The notes: generated by a model from the sequence alone, not told the origin. Shown: positions 1 through 6,429, counted from the first letter of the stretch. The stretch: DNA of 7,999 bases from an uncultured Cellvibrio sp. (GCA_946482385.1 CAMLRI010000075.1:1-7999), one strand, 5' to 3'. Translations and numbers: made by a program.

Positions 1-1
1 G

Positions 2-514
2 CACGGCTTCCATCACGCATTTGGGCAACTGGGTGGTGGTGAAGTTGATGGTTTGGAGCTGCAATGGACCCACGCCTTTGACAATGGTTTTGGTACCTCA
101 ATCAACTACACTTACACCAATGGCAATGCGCCAGCTGAAAACTACATTGACGGTTTGGGGGTGTTTACCCAAGCATCAAAAGACAGTTTGAACCTGGTGG
201 GCTACTGGGAAAACGATGTGTACTCTGCGCGTGCCGCTTACAACTGGCGTTCGAAGTTCATGATTCGTGAAAGTGGCTTCTACGGCCATCGCATGCACGA
301 TGACTTTGGTTCCCTGGATTTGAGCTTTAGCTGGAATGCCACCGATATGCTCAGTGTTACCTTCGAAGCCGTTAACCTGCTGGAAGAAGACAGTGTGCAG
401 TATGGTGTAGCACCTGCAGGTGCGCCTATCCAAGCCGAGTTGCAACTGGGTTACCCAGCTTGGAACTTCGTGGGCGAATCGCGTTACATGCTGGGCGCCA
501 ACTTCAAATTCTAA
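2..514 (+). CDS. TonB-dependent outer-membrane receptor, C-terminal part (5' end outside the window)
   Basis: This is the last ~170 codons of an outer-membrane beta-barrel receptor that takes up a large ligand using energy from TonB/ExbBD. The frame is open from base 2 to the TAA at 512-514. The sequence shows alternating aromatic and polar strands (for example LELQWTHAF, TSINYTYTNG, SARAAYNWRSKF, DLSFSWNATDMLSVTFEAVNLL). It ends in YMLGANFKF with a terminal Phe, the signal recognised by the BAM machinery. The late GRRY-like 'ESRYMLGANFKF' ending resembles the Xanthomonas/Caulobacter-type receptors (TIGR01782 group) often linked to plant or chitin sugars. That assignment and a GlcNAc or chito-oligosaccharide ligand are inferred from the nag genes downstream. 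The plug domain and TonB box lie outside the window, so ligand class cannot be read here. It is followed at once by an intrinsic terminator and then by two halogenases. Confidence 0.9.
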   Translation, partial: HGFHHAFGQLGGGEVDGLELQWTHAFDNGFGTSINYTYTNGNAPAENYIDGLGVFTQASKDSLNLVGYWENDVYSARAAYNWRSKFMIRESGFYGHRMHDDFGSLDLSFSWNATDMLSVTFEAVNLLEEDSVQYGVAPAGAPIQAELQLGYPAWNFVGESRYMLGANFKF

Positions 515-536
515 TTTAGATTAGAATTTGAAAAAT

Positions 537-566
537 AAAAAAGCCCAGCCTTTGCTGGGCTTTTTT
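537..566 (+). terminator. Intrinsic terminator after the TonB-dependent receptor
   Basis: GCCCAGC (543-549) pairs with GCTGGGC (554-560) around a CTTT loop. The flanking A-run (537-542) and T-run (561-566) extend the stem to 13 bp and supply the U-tract. The A-run on the left would let it also work on the other strand. It lies 22 bases after the receptor stop and 32 bases before the first halogenase start. It may therefore act as a partial terminator that sets receptor expression above the halogenases. Confidence 0.9.
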
Positions 567-598
567 ATTGGAAATATTGCCGTTAACGGGGCCATATA

Positions 599-2131
599 AT
601 GAATATAAATCGCATTGCAATTATTGGCGGTGGCACAGCAGGCTGGTTGGCGGCTAACCATCTTGGCTGTGAGCTCAGTAGCAATCCTGATATAGAGATT
701 GTGCTAATAGAATCGCCCGACATCCCGATTATTGGGGTGGGGGAGGGCACTGTGCCGGCCATTCGCCAGTCTTTGCAGCGCTTTGGTATTAGCGAGGCCG
801 AGTTTATTGCCAGTTGCGATGCCACCTTCAAGCAGGGTATTAAGTTTATTGATTGGATGAAACCGCAAACGGGTCGGGCCAATTATTATTATCATCCATT
901 CGATTCGCCATTCGCTGCAGGTCAAGACCTGACGCCATTATGGCTGTCGAGTGTTGCTGATACCTCTTATGCGGAAATTGTGGGTGTACAGGAAGCAATT
1001 TGTAATGCGCAGCGTTGCCCCAAGAAAATATCATCGCTTCCCTACCAGGGGGAGGCCACCTATGCCTACCATTTAAATGCGAAAAAATTCGCCCAACTAT
1101 TGGCTAAAAATGCTATTGAGAAATTTGGTGTGGTTCACCAGATGGCTACCATCCAGCGGGCGCGTCGCCGCAGTGATGGCGCCATAGAGGCGTTAATCAC
1201 TGCCGCAGGTGAAGAACTGGTATTTGATTTTTATGTGGATTGCAGTGGTTTTCATTCGCTATTGATTGCCCAGGAGTTGGGTGTTGGTTTTGTGGATAAA
1301 TCCAGCCAGTTGTTAACCAACACAGCCTTAGCCTTACAAGTTCCCATTCGGTCTGAAGATGAAATTCCACCTTATACCTTGGCTACAGCCCACAGTGCGG
1401 GCTGGATTTGGGATATAGCCTTAACGGAGCGGCGTGGCACAGGTTTTGTTTATTCCGACGCACATATGAGCGATAGCGAAGCATTGGTGACTTTTGCGAA
1501 TTACTTGGGGATGGATACAGAAAAGCTATCGCCGCGCAAAATCTCTATGCGAGTAGGCTACCGCAGCGAGTTTTGGGCGTATAACTGTGTTGCTTTGGGG
1601 CTGGCCCAGGGCTTTGTCGAGCCACTGGAGGCAACTTCAATTCTGGTGACGGATTTTTCGGCGGAATATTTAGCGCGAAGTTTCCCTAAAACTCTTGATG
1701 ACATAGCGCCGTTGCGGTTGCGTTATAACCGTTTGTTAAATTATGTGTGGGAGCGAGTTATAGATTTTGTGAAGCTTCACTATTGTATTTCCGACAGGGA
1801 TGACAGTCGTTTCTGGGTTGATAACCGCTTGCGGGAAGGTATTTCGGAGGAGTTACAGCAGCGTTTAGCTATTTGGAAAAAGCTGCCGCCCAAGCGTCAG
1901 GATTTTTTTAGTAAATACGAAGTTTTTGATGTGGAAAATTATTTGTATGTGCTTTATGGCATGCACTTTTTTACCCAGCAACCCAGTGTTCCTCTGGTCG
2001 ATCAGGAACGTGCCAAAATGATAGCCATGGAGCAACAGAAAAAAGCAGCATTGTTGAGCAGGCAATTGCCCAGTCATCGCGAATGGCTGAGCGGGTTTCA
2101 TCGGGTGGCGCGGGAACAGGGGCTGCTTTAA
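599..2131 (+). CDS. FAD-dependent halogenase, tryptophan-halogenase family (first of a pair)
   Basis: This is a 510-residue flavin-dependent halogenase, close to the family length. Such enzymes use reduced FAD, O2 and halide to form hypohalous acid that is passed to a catalytic Lys. The FAD-binding GGGTAGW is at residues 10-16 and a second flavin-contacting IIGVGEGTVP at 44-53. The catalytic Lys equivalent to PrnA K79 is K78 (CDATFKQGIKF). The Glu equivalent to PrnA E346 is E344 (EPLEATS), followed by Ala where PrnA has Ser. The hallmark GWxWxIP appears as GWIWDIA at 268-274, so the Pro is missing. The C-terminal region lacks the YY...E segment that holds tryptophan in PrnA, so the substrate is probably not free tryptophan; this comparison uses the PrnA sequence from memory. 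Start ATG 599 follows GGGG at 588-591 (7-base spacer). A second halogenase follows 34 bases on. Relatives beside TonB receptors include BrvH and Xanthomonas halogenases with unknown natural substrates. Confidence 0.92.
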   Translation: MNINRIAIIGGGTAGWLAANHLGCELSSNPDIEIVLIESPDIPIIGVGEGTVPAIRQSLQRFGISEAEFIASCDATFKQGIKFIDWMKPQTGRANYYYHPFDSPFAAGQDLTPLWLSSVADTSYAEIVGVQEAICNAQRCPKKISSLPYQGEATYAYHLNAKKFAQLLAKNAIEKFGVVHQMATIQRARRRSDGAIEALITAAGEELVFDFYVDCSGFHSLLIAQELGVGFVDKSSQLLTNTALALQVPIRSEDEIPPYTLATAHSAGWIWDIALTERRGTGFVYSDAHMSDSEALVTFANYLGMDTEKLSPRKISMRVGYRSEFWAYNCVALGLAQGFVEPLEATSILVTDFSAEYLARSFPKTLDDIAPLRLRYNRLLNYVWERVIDFVKLHYCISDRDDSRFWVDNRLREGISEELQQRLAIWKKLPPKRQDFFSKYEVFDVENYLYVLYGMHFFTQQPSVPLVDQERAKMIAMEQQKKAALLSRQLPSHREWLSGFHRVAREQGLL

Positions 2132-2169
2132 TGAAAATTAATTGTTGTGAAATATCGGAATTCTTATGA
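2131..2169 (+). other. 12-codon reading frame bridging the two halogenase genes (possible translational coupler)
   Basis: The stop of the first halogenase and the ATG of this frame overlap as TAATG (2129-2133). Its own TGA stop overlaps the ATG of the second halogenase as ATGA (2166-2169). The peptide would be MKINCCEISEFL. AGGGG at 2118-2122, 8 bases before its ATG, is a better Shine-Dalgarno than the one directly before the second halogenase (GGAA 2157-2160). This is seen directly. Its use as a ribosome bridge that couples the two halogenases is inference, and a frame this short could occur by chance. Confidence 0.3.
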
Positions 2170-3668
2170 CTAACTCGCAGATGCCGAAAAAAATATTAAT
2201 TGTTGGTGGCGGTACGGCGGGTTGGATGGCTGCCAACCTGTTGGCAAAGCGTTGGCAAAATCAGGGAGTGTCGATTGAATTATTGGAATCCCCGGAAATA
2301 GGGATTATCGGCGTAGGCGAAGGCTCCACGCCTCAGCTAAAACTGTTTTTTGACACTATAGGTGTTGACGAGTCCGAGTGGATGCCAGCTTGTAATGCCA
2401 CATTTAAAAATGGCATTCGCTTTGTGGATTGGTCTGTACGCCCTGGTTTTGAGCAATACTTTCATCCGTTTCCTGCGCAATCCGATGTTTTTACTACTGC
2501 CAGCTTTTTTAAGCATTGTCACTTGCGTCGCCAGGGAATGGATGTAGATGCGCACCCGGATCAGTTCTTTCTGGCATCACAACTGGCAGTGCAAGGTTTG
2601 GGGCCAAAGGCGGTGGAAAGCTTTCCGCTAGAGGTGGCTTATGGCTATCACTTTGATTCGGGTTTATTGGGCAAGTTTTTGGCCGCCAAGGCTGGGGCTG
2701 CTGGCGTTGTGCATCACTCGGCCAAAATGGTTGATATACGGCGCAATGAGCAAGGTGATATTACTGCGCTGATATTGGAATCTGGCGACCAGATTGCGGC
2801 AGATTTTTTTATAGATTGCACTGGCTTTGCATCCTTATTGTTGCAAAAAAAACTAGGGGTTCCGTTTGTTAGCTTTGCCAATAATTTATTCAATGATCGC
2901 GCGGTAGTGGCGCCAACTCCTATCACCCCGGATATTCCCCCGGAAACCTGTGCAACAGCATTAAGCAGCGGTTGGGCGTGGAAAATTCCACTCACTAATC
3001 GCTACGGTAATGGCTATGTATATAGCTCTGCTTTTTGCTCTGCGGATCAGGCGGAGCATGAGTTGCGCAGCCACTTGGGCCTGTTGGATGCAGATGTACC
3101 TGTGCGACATTTGAATATGAAGGTCGGGCGGGTGGAGCGGCATTGGCATCGCAATTGTTTGGCTGTTGGTTTGGCGCAAGGTTTTATTGAACCGCTGGAA
3201 GCAACAGCGCTGCATTTGGTGCAGGAAACGATAACCGGTTTTATTCAAGCCTATGAGCGCGGTGGGTTTGGCAGCCAATATCGCGATGAATTTAACGAAA
3301 AAATTAATCGACGCTTTGAAGGAGTGCGCGATTATATTGTGTGTCACTACCGGGTAAGTTCCCGACGCGATAGTGAATACTGGCAGGCAAATGGCGCCAA
3401 TTCCAATCTGTCGGAATCTCTTGCGGCGATTTTAAATTGTTGGTTGGCCGGAGGTGATGTGGTGGCTGAAGTGGAGCGCCAGGGTATAGCGCGCTATTAT
3501 CAGCCGGAATCCTGGGCATGCTTGCTGGCTGGTTATGGTGTGTTTCCTGAGGGGCTTGTGCAGGATACAAAGACTGTAGGGGCACAGGCAGAGCGACACA
3601 AAGTACGGGAGTTTATCCGCCGTTGCGCGCTTAATTTTGCACCCCATGGTAACTGTTTATCGCAATGA
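2166..3668 (+). CDS. FAD-dependent halogenase, tryptophan-halogenase family (second of a pair)
   Basis: This is a 500-residue diverged paralogue of the preceding halogenase. GGGTAGW at residues 14-20 binds the FAD ADP moiety and IIGVGEGSTP at 47-56 is the second flavin contact. The catalytic Lys is K81 (CNATFKNGIRF, PrnA K79). The conserved Glu is E345 (EPLEATA, PrnA E346), again followed by Ala in place of Ser. Here the GWxWxIP hallmark is intact (GWAWKIP, 269-275). A YFHPF segment (98-102) matches YYHPF in the first enzyme. The C-terminal part again lacks the PrnA tryptophan-binding YY...E block, so an open site and non-tryptophan substrate are likely (inference). The start ATG 2166 has weak GGAA at 2157-2160. 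Met6 (2181) is an alternative but has no better ribosome site. The gene is almost certainly co-expressed with its upstream neighbour. A flavin reductase, needed for FADH2, is not in the window. Confidence 0.92.
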   Translation: MTNSQMPKKILIVGGGTAGWMAANLLAKRWQNQGVSIELLESPEIGIIGVGEGSTPQLKLFFDTIGVDESEWMPACNATFKNGIRFVDWSVRPGFEQYFHPFPAQSDVFTTASFFKHCHLRRQGMDVDAHPDQFFLASQLAVQGLGPKAVESFPLEVAYGYHFDSGLLGKFLAAKAGAAGVVHHSAKMVDIRRNEQGDITALILESGDQIAADFFIDCTGFASLLLQKKLGVPFVSFANNLFNDRAVVAPTPITPDIPPETCATALSSGWAWKIPLTNRYGNGYVYSSAFCSADQAEHELRSHLGLLDADVPVRHLNMKVGRVERHWHRNCLAVGLAQGFIEPLEATALHLVQETITGFIQAYERGGFGSQYRDEFNEKINRRFEGVRDYIVCHYRVSSRRDSEYWQANGANSNLSESLAAILNCWLAGGDVVAEVERQGIARYYQPESWACLLAGYGVFPEGLVQDTKTVGAQAERHKVREFIRRCALNFAPHGNCLSQ

Positions 3669-3696
3669 GTGGACTGTTGATGACAATTCTGCCTGC

Positions 3697-3749
3697 TAAA
3701 AAAGTATTTTTTAAATTAGTTTGACAACGTTGTCTCGTGAGCGTAATCT
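3697..3749 (+). promoter_or_regulatory. Strong sigma70-type promoter with UP-like element
   Basis: A consensus -35 box TTGACA (3721-3726) is followed after 17 bases by a moderate -10 box TAATCT (3744-3749). Directly upstream, 3698-3719 is an A-tract then T-tract (AAAAAAGTATTTTTTAAATT), placed within a base or so of where the RNA polymerase alpha-subunit UP element sits. The expected start is near 3754-3757. The -10 box is only a 3/6 match, so the exact start is uncertain. It is the best promoter I can see in the window. Confidence 0.65.
3723..3734. promoter_or_regulatory. LacI-family operator, probable NagR/NagQ site
   Basis: GACAACGTTGTC is a perfect 12-bp palindrome with a central CG, the typical form of LacI-family operators. 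From memory, GlcNAc regulators NagR/NagQ of Shewanella and Xanthomonas bind TGACA(A/G)CG(C/T)TGTCA. This site matches 13 of those 14 positions, with T in place of the last A. It overlaps the last four bases of the -35 box and the spacer, so a bound repressor would block RNA polymerase, with GlcNAc or GlcNAc-6-P as the probable inducer. No lacI-type gene is in the window. Confidence 0.7.
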
Positions 3750-3753
3750 AACA

Positions 3754-3873
3754 ATGTCCAGTGAATACCGGCAAACAATTCTCCGTGTTTGCTGGTCTCA
3801 TGGGGCATGAGTTCTCTAGAGCTGTAGTAGTGGTCTTGTGGTTAGTGCTCTGCGGAGCACTAACCGTTTTTTT
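3754..3873 (+). ncRNA. Candidate small RNA or terminated leader of the nag operon
   Basis: A transcript from the promoter just upstream would run about 120 bases and end at a strong intrinsic terminator. It holds three hairpins: ACCGGCAAAC/GTTTGCTGGT (3767-3776 with 3787-3796, one G-U pair, 10-base loop), CTCATG/CATGAG (3797-3802 with 3806-3811, GGG loop) and the terminator stem (3840-3865). There is no convincing gene in it. It may be an independent small RNA induced with GlcNAc, or a leader through which some polymerases read into nagK. The pairings are seen directly; the function is inference and no known RNA family is recognised. Confidence 0.35.
3839..3873 (+). terminator. Strong intrinsic terminator in the gap before nagK
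   Basis: GGTTAGTGCTC (3840-3850) and GAGCACTAACC (3855-3865) form a perfect 11-bp stem closed by a TGCG tetraloop. A G and seven T (3867-3873) follow. T3839-G3866 can add a wobble pair. It lies downstream of the 3721-3749 promoter and 128 bases before the nagK start. It can end the halogenase transcript, end a small RNA, or attenuate the nag operon. Confidence 0.88.
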
Positions 3874-3913
3874 AAGGCTAATTGCTTTTGGTTATGAGAG
3901 GATTCGCGGTTTT

Positions 3914-3930
3914 GATAATCTGAGCAGATT
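3914..3930. promoter_or_regulatory. Second palindrome next to a -10-like box upstream of nagK
   Basis: AATCTG AG CAGATT (3917-3930) is a perfect 14-bp inverted repeat, too tightly spaced for an RNA hairpin and more like a protein-binding site. It overlaps GATAAT (3914-3919), a 5/6 match to a -10 box. No good -35 box exists 16-18 bases upstream (TTATGA at 3892 is the best). If used, it would be an activator-dependent or weak second nag promoter downstream of the terminator. The rest of 3874-4001 shows nothing else I can support. Confidence 0.3.
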
Positions 3931-3989
3931 GGTGCTGTGGATTGGCGCAGAGTCGGCTTTGTGTGGCTGATGCTTGGCGTAACAACGAT

Positions 3990-3995
3990 AAGAGG
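3990..3995 (+). promoter_or_regulatory. Ribosome binding site that fixes the nagK start
   Basis: AAGAGG lies 6 bases before ATG 4002. The same frame is open further upstream to a TTG at 3942, but that start has no ribosome site and would add 20 residues unlike the family. ATG 4002 is therefore chosen. Confidence 0.75.
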
Positions 3996-4001
3996 TTGAT
4001 C

Positions 4002-4913
4002 ATGGGAAAGCCTGTTGGCGAACAAAACTTGTACATAGGAATTGATGGCGGTGGCACCAAGTGCCGTGCCCGCATCATGACCGCTGACCAACAGGTGTTA
4101 GGTACAGGTGTCGGCGGCCCTGCCAACCCTTTCCACGGCGTACAGCAAGCCAAAGATTCCATTCGCACGGCTACCGAGCTGGCCGCGCAAGAGGCGGGCT
4201 TATCTTCCGCTGAGGTGGGCCGGTTAATCGCCGGTGTCGGCCTGGCGGGGGTGAATGTGCCCAGCCTTTATCAAGTGATGAACTCCTGGCATCACCCTTT
4301 CCAACAAATGTTTCTCACCACCGATTTGCACATCGCCTGTTTGGGGGCCCACAACCGCGACGAAGGTGCGGTGATGATCGCTGGCACAGGCTCCTGCGGC
4401 TACGCTTATGTGAATGCACAGGAATTATTTATTGGCGGCCACGGCTTTCCCGTGGGCGATAAAGGCAGTGGTGCCTGGTTGGGGTTGGAAGCCATTAAAG
4501 CTATTTTACTGGCGACTGATGACCTGGGGCCGCAAACCAGCATGCGCCCGGCTATTGAAAATTTTTTGCAGGCCAAGGGGTTGGAAATTATCGACAAACT
4601 CTGTGGCGCCAAATCCAGTGACTATGCCCGTTTTGCCATTTTTGTGGTGGATGCCGCCGATGCCGGCGATGCCGTGGCAGTGAAGATAGTGCAAGAGGGC
4701 GCCGCCTATATGAGCGGTGTGGCGCGCAAGCTGTGGGCGACCAACCCTGGCCGCATGGCAATTATTGGCGGCCTGGCGCCGCGCCTGCTGCCCTGGATGG
4801 ATGCCGACATGGTGGCGAATTTATCCCCGGCTTTGAACCAACCAGAATTCGGTGCTGTGTATTACGCCCAGCAGTGTTTGCGCAAACAGCCGGCGCCAGC
4901 GATGAATGAATAA
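4002..4913 (+). CDS. nagK: N-acetylglucosamine kinase, BadF/BadG/BcrA/BcrD ATPase family
   Basis: This cytoplasmic kinase of 303 residues (typical length ~300) phosphorylates GlcNAc entering through the permease, giving GlcNAc-6-P. The ASKHA-fold nucleotide motifs are in order. Phosphate-1 is YIGIDGGGTKCRA (11-23, with D15 and T19). TTDLHIACLGA (106-116) has D108 at the position of the catalytic Asp of human NAGK (D107). Phosphate-2 is IAGTGSCGYA (126-135), the sugar and connect region is GDKGSGAWLG (152-161), and the adenosine motif is IIGGLAPRLLPWM (254-266). Most relatives have GDEGSG; here the third residue is Lys (K154). A benzoyl-CoA reductase activase role is excluded by the absence of its CxxC cluster ligands and by the neighbours. 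A glucosamine kinase of the same family is a less likely alternative. It is the first gene of the nagK-P-X-A set; nagP follows after 69 bases with no terminator. Confidence 0.9.
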   Translation: MGKPVGEQNLYIGIDGGGTKCRARIMTADQQVLGTGVGGPANPFHGVQQAKDSIRTATELAAQEAGLSSAEVGRLIAGVGLAGVNVPSLYQVMNSWHHPFQQMFLTTDLHIACLGAHNRDEGAVMIAGTGSCGYAYVNAQELFIGGHGFPVGDKGSGAWLGLEAIKAILLATDDLGPQTSMRPAIENFLQAKGLEIIDKLCGAKSSDYARFAIFVVDAADAGDAVAVKIVQEGAAYMSGVARKLWATNPGRMAIIGGLAPRLLPWMDADMVANLSPALNQPEFGAVYYAQQCLRKQPAPAMNE

Positions 4914-4931
4914 CCGTTATTAGCCCAACAG

Positions 4932-4960
4932 TAAGTTCATAGCACCTATAAATAAGTTCA
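4932..4960. repeat. Direct repeat pair TAAGTTCA in the nagK-nagP gap
   Basis: TAAGTTCA occurs at 4932-4939 and again at 4953-4960, exactly 21 bases (two helical turns) apart, with TATAAA (4947-4952) between them. That arrangement could place a tandem-binding regulator beside an internal promoter. No acceptable -35 box is seen, and the repeat is short enough to be chance. Confidence 0.25.
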
Positions 4961-4982
4961 GACTAAATGGAAGCCAATAATA

Positions 4983-6365
4983 ATGACCGATAACACGCTA
5001 GAGCCAACCACTTCAGGAATGACTGCCATGACCCATGATGCCAATGCTAGTCGCGCGAGTGTCGAGCCATCCTCCATTATGATTCCCATGCTGATCATCG
5101 GGATTTTATTTTTTGTCTTTGGTTTTGTTACCTGGCTGAACGGCTCACTGATTCCGTTTCTTAAAATCGCCTGCGATCTCAACGAATTTCAGGCGTTGTT
5201 AGTAACCTTTGCGTTTTATATTGCCTATACCGTACTGGCTTTACCCTCAGCCGCTATTTTGCGCCGTGTCGGCTACAAGCGCGGTATGGCATTGGGTTTG
5301 GGGTTGATGGCAGCGGGTGCCATCTTGTTTATCCCTGCAGCAAAGACAGCCTATTACCCCTTGTTTTTGCTGGCCTTGTTTGTGTTGGGCGGCGGCTTAA
5401 CGCTGTTGCAAACCGCATCTAACCCCTACATTGTGTGTATAGGGCCGCGAGAAAGTGCCGCCATGCGGATCAGTGTGATGGGCTTGGTTAACAAGAGCGC
5501 CGGCGTGGTTGTGCCCATGGTATTTACTGCCTGGATTCTGACGGGCATGGATCAATTTTCTGCGGAAGCCTTGGCAAGCCTGGATGAGGTGGCGCGCAGC
5601 GAACGTTTGCAAGAATTGTCTTCCCGTTTGGTGTTTCCTTATTTCCTGATGGCGATTGTGCTGGTGGGATTGATGGCGTTTATCCATTTTTCGCCTTTAT
5701 CTGAACCCCAATTGGAGTCCGAGCCGCAAGCAGATTCTCAAGATCTGGATAAGTTCGGCATTTTGCGTTTTCCCCAGGCGGTATTGGGTGCTGTAGCGCT
5801 GTTTACCTACGTGGGAGTGGAAGTAATTGCCGGCGATACCATTGGCCTTTATGGCCAAAACCTGGGTGTGGCGCACTTTGGTTCACTGACCTCCTACACC
5901 ATGGCATTTATGGTGTTGGGCTACATCCTCGGCGTGGTTGCCATTCCCAAGTATTTAAGCCAACCCAAGGCTTTGCTGTTTTCTGCGGTGTTAGGTCTGG
6001 CATTTACCTTTGGGGTTGCTTTGAGTTCATCCACAGACACAGACATTGCAGCGGCTTTGTTCGGTTGGGCAGGCATAGCTGTGGTTCCCAATACAGTGAT
6101 GTTCCTTGCGCTTTTAGGGTTTGCTAATGCTCTGGTGTGGCCGTCTATATGGCCTTTGGCATTGGAAGGCTTGGGTAAATACACCAGCACAGGTGCGGCT
6201 TTGTTGATTATGGGTATTGCCGGCGGTGCGCTTCTGCCGTTGGTATATGGCCAGTTGGCCCATGTGTCTGGCGATAGCCAAGCGGCCTATTGGATGATGT
6301 TGCCCTGCTATTTATTCATTCTGTTTTACGCGATAAAAGGCCATAAGCTGCGCCATTGGAAATAA
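4983..6365 (+). CDS. nagP: N-acetylglucosamine permease, major facilitator superfamily (FHS/FucP family)
   Basis: This inner-membrane sugar:H+ symporter of 460 residues with about 12 helices is the probable GlcNAc importer. Family signatures are clear. The first helix is VFGFVTWLNGSLIPFLK (45-61). GGGLTLLQTASNPYI (136-150) is the hallmark of fucose/glucose/GlcNAc permeases. GVEVIAGDTIGLYG (278-291) lies in the seventh helix region. NALVWPSIWPLALEGLG (382-398) precedes ALLIMGIAGGALLPLVYG (406-423). A long polar loop (about 237-258) joins the two six-helix halves. The start is uncertain. ATG 4983 has GGAAG at 4969-4973, while Met16 (ATG 5028) has AGGA at 5015-5018 with a 9-base spacer and would shorten a polar N-terminal tail that NagP proteins usually keep brief. 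GlcNAc rather than fucose or glucose is assigned from the neighbouring kinase and deacetylase. Confidence 0.88.
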   Translation: MTDNTLEPTTSGMTAMTHDANASRASVEPSSIMIPMLIIGILFFVFGFVTWLNGSLIPFLKIACDLNEFQALLVTFAFYIAYTVLALPSAAILRRVGYKRGMALGLGLMAAGAILFIPAAKTAYYPLFLLALFVLGGGLTLLQTASNPYIVCIGPRESAAMRISVMGLVNKSAGVVVPMVFTAWILTGMDQFSAEALASLDEVARSERLQELSSRLVFPYFLMAIVLVGLMAFIHFSPLSEPQLESEPQADSQDLDKFGILRFPQAVLGAVALFTYVGVEVIAGDTIGLYGQNLGVAHFGSLTSYTMAFMVLGYILGVVAIPKYLSQPKALLFSAVLGLAFTFGVALSSSTDTDIAAALFGWAGIAVVPNTVMFLALLGFANALVWPSIWPLALEGLGKYTSTGAALLIMGIAGGALLPLVYGQLAHVSGDSQAAYWMMLPCYLFILFYAIKGHKLRHWK

Positions 6366-6429
6366 TCGCCAATGCTTGTTGCGTTGATTTTTGTGTAATT
6401 AAAGCCGGGAAGCGCCAACGATTAGCCTG

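Noticed and set aside
595..600. TATAAT as a -10 box for the first halogenase
   Set aside because: It overlaps the ATG at 599, so transcripts would start inside the gene, and no -35 box lies 16-18 bases upstream (TTGGAA is 21 away).
2961..3347. 128-codon minus-strand frame within the second halogenase
   Set aside because: It is antisense to a clearly conserved coding region, has no recognisable domain and fits a chance shadow frame, as do the other minus-strand frames in the window.
3754..3810. 18-codon frame ATG 3754 to TGA 3810 (MSSEYRQTILRVCWSHGA) as a leader peptide
   Set aside because: Its ATG sits at the expected transcription start, with no ribosome site, and there is no run of regulatory codons.
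3761..3970. 69-codon frame from GTG 3761 (or 56 codons from ATG 3800) with a hydrophobic stretch AVVVVLWLVLCGALTVFLRL
   Set aside because: It runs through the perfect terminator hairpin, has no ribosome site at either start and resembles no family I know. A small membrane protein is not fully excluded but not supported.
3942..4001. 20-residue N-terminal extension of nagK from TTG 3942
   Set aside because: No ribosome site at 3942. ATG 4002 has AAGAGG and places the DGGGT motif at the usual distance from the N-terminus.
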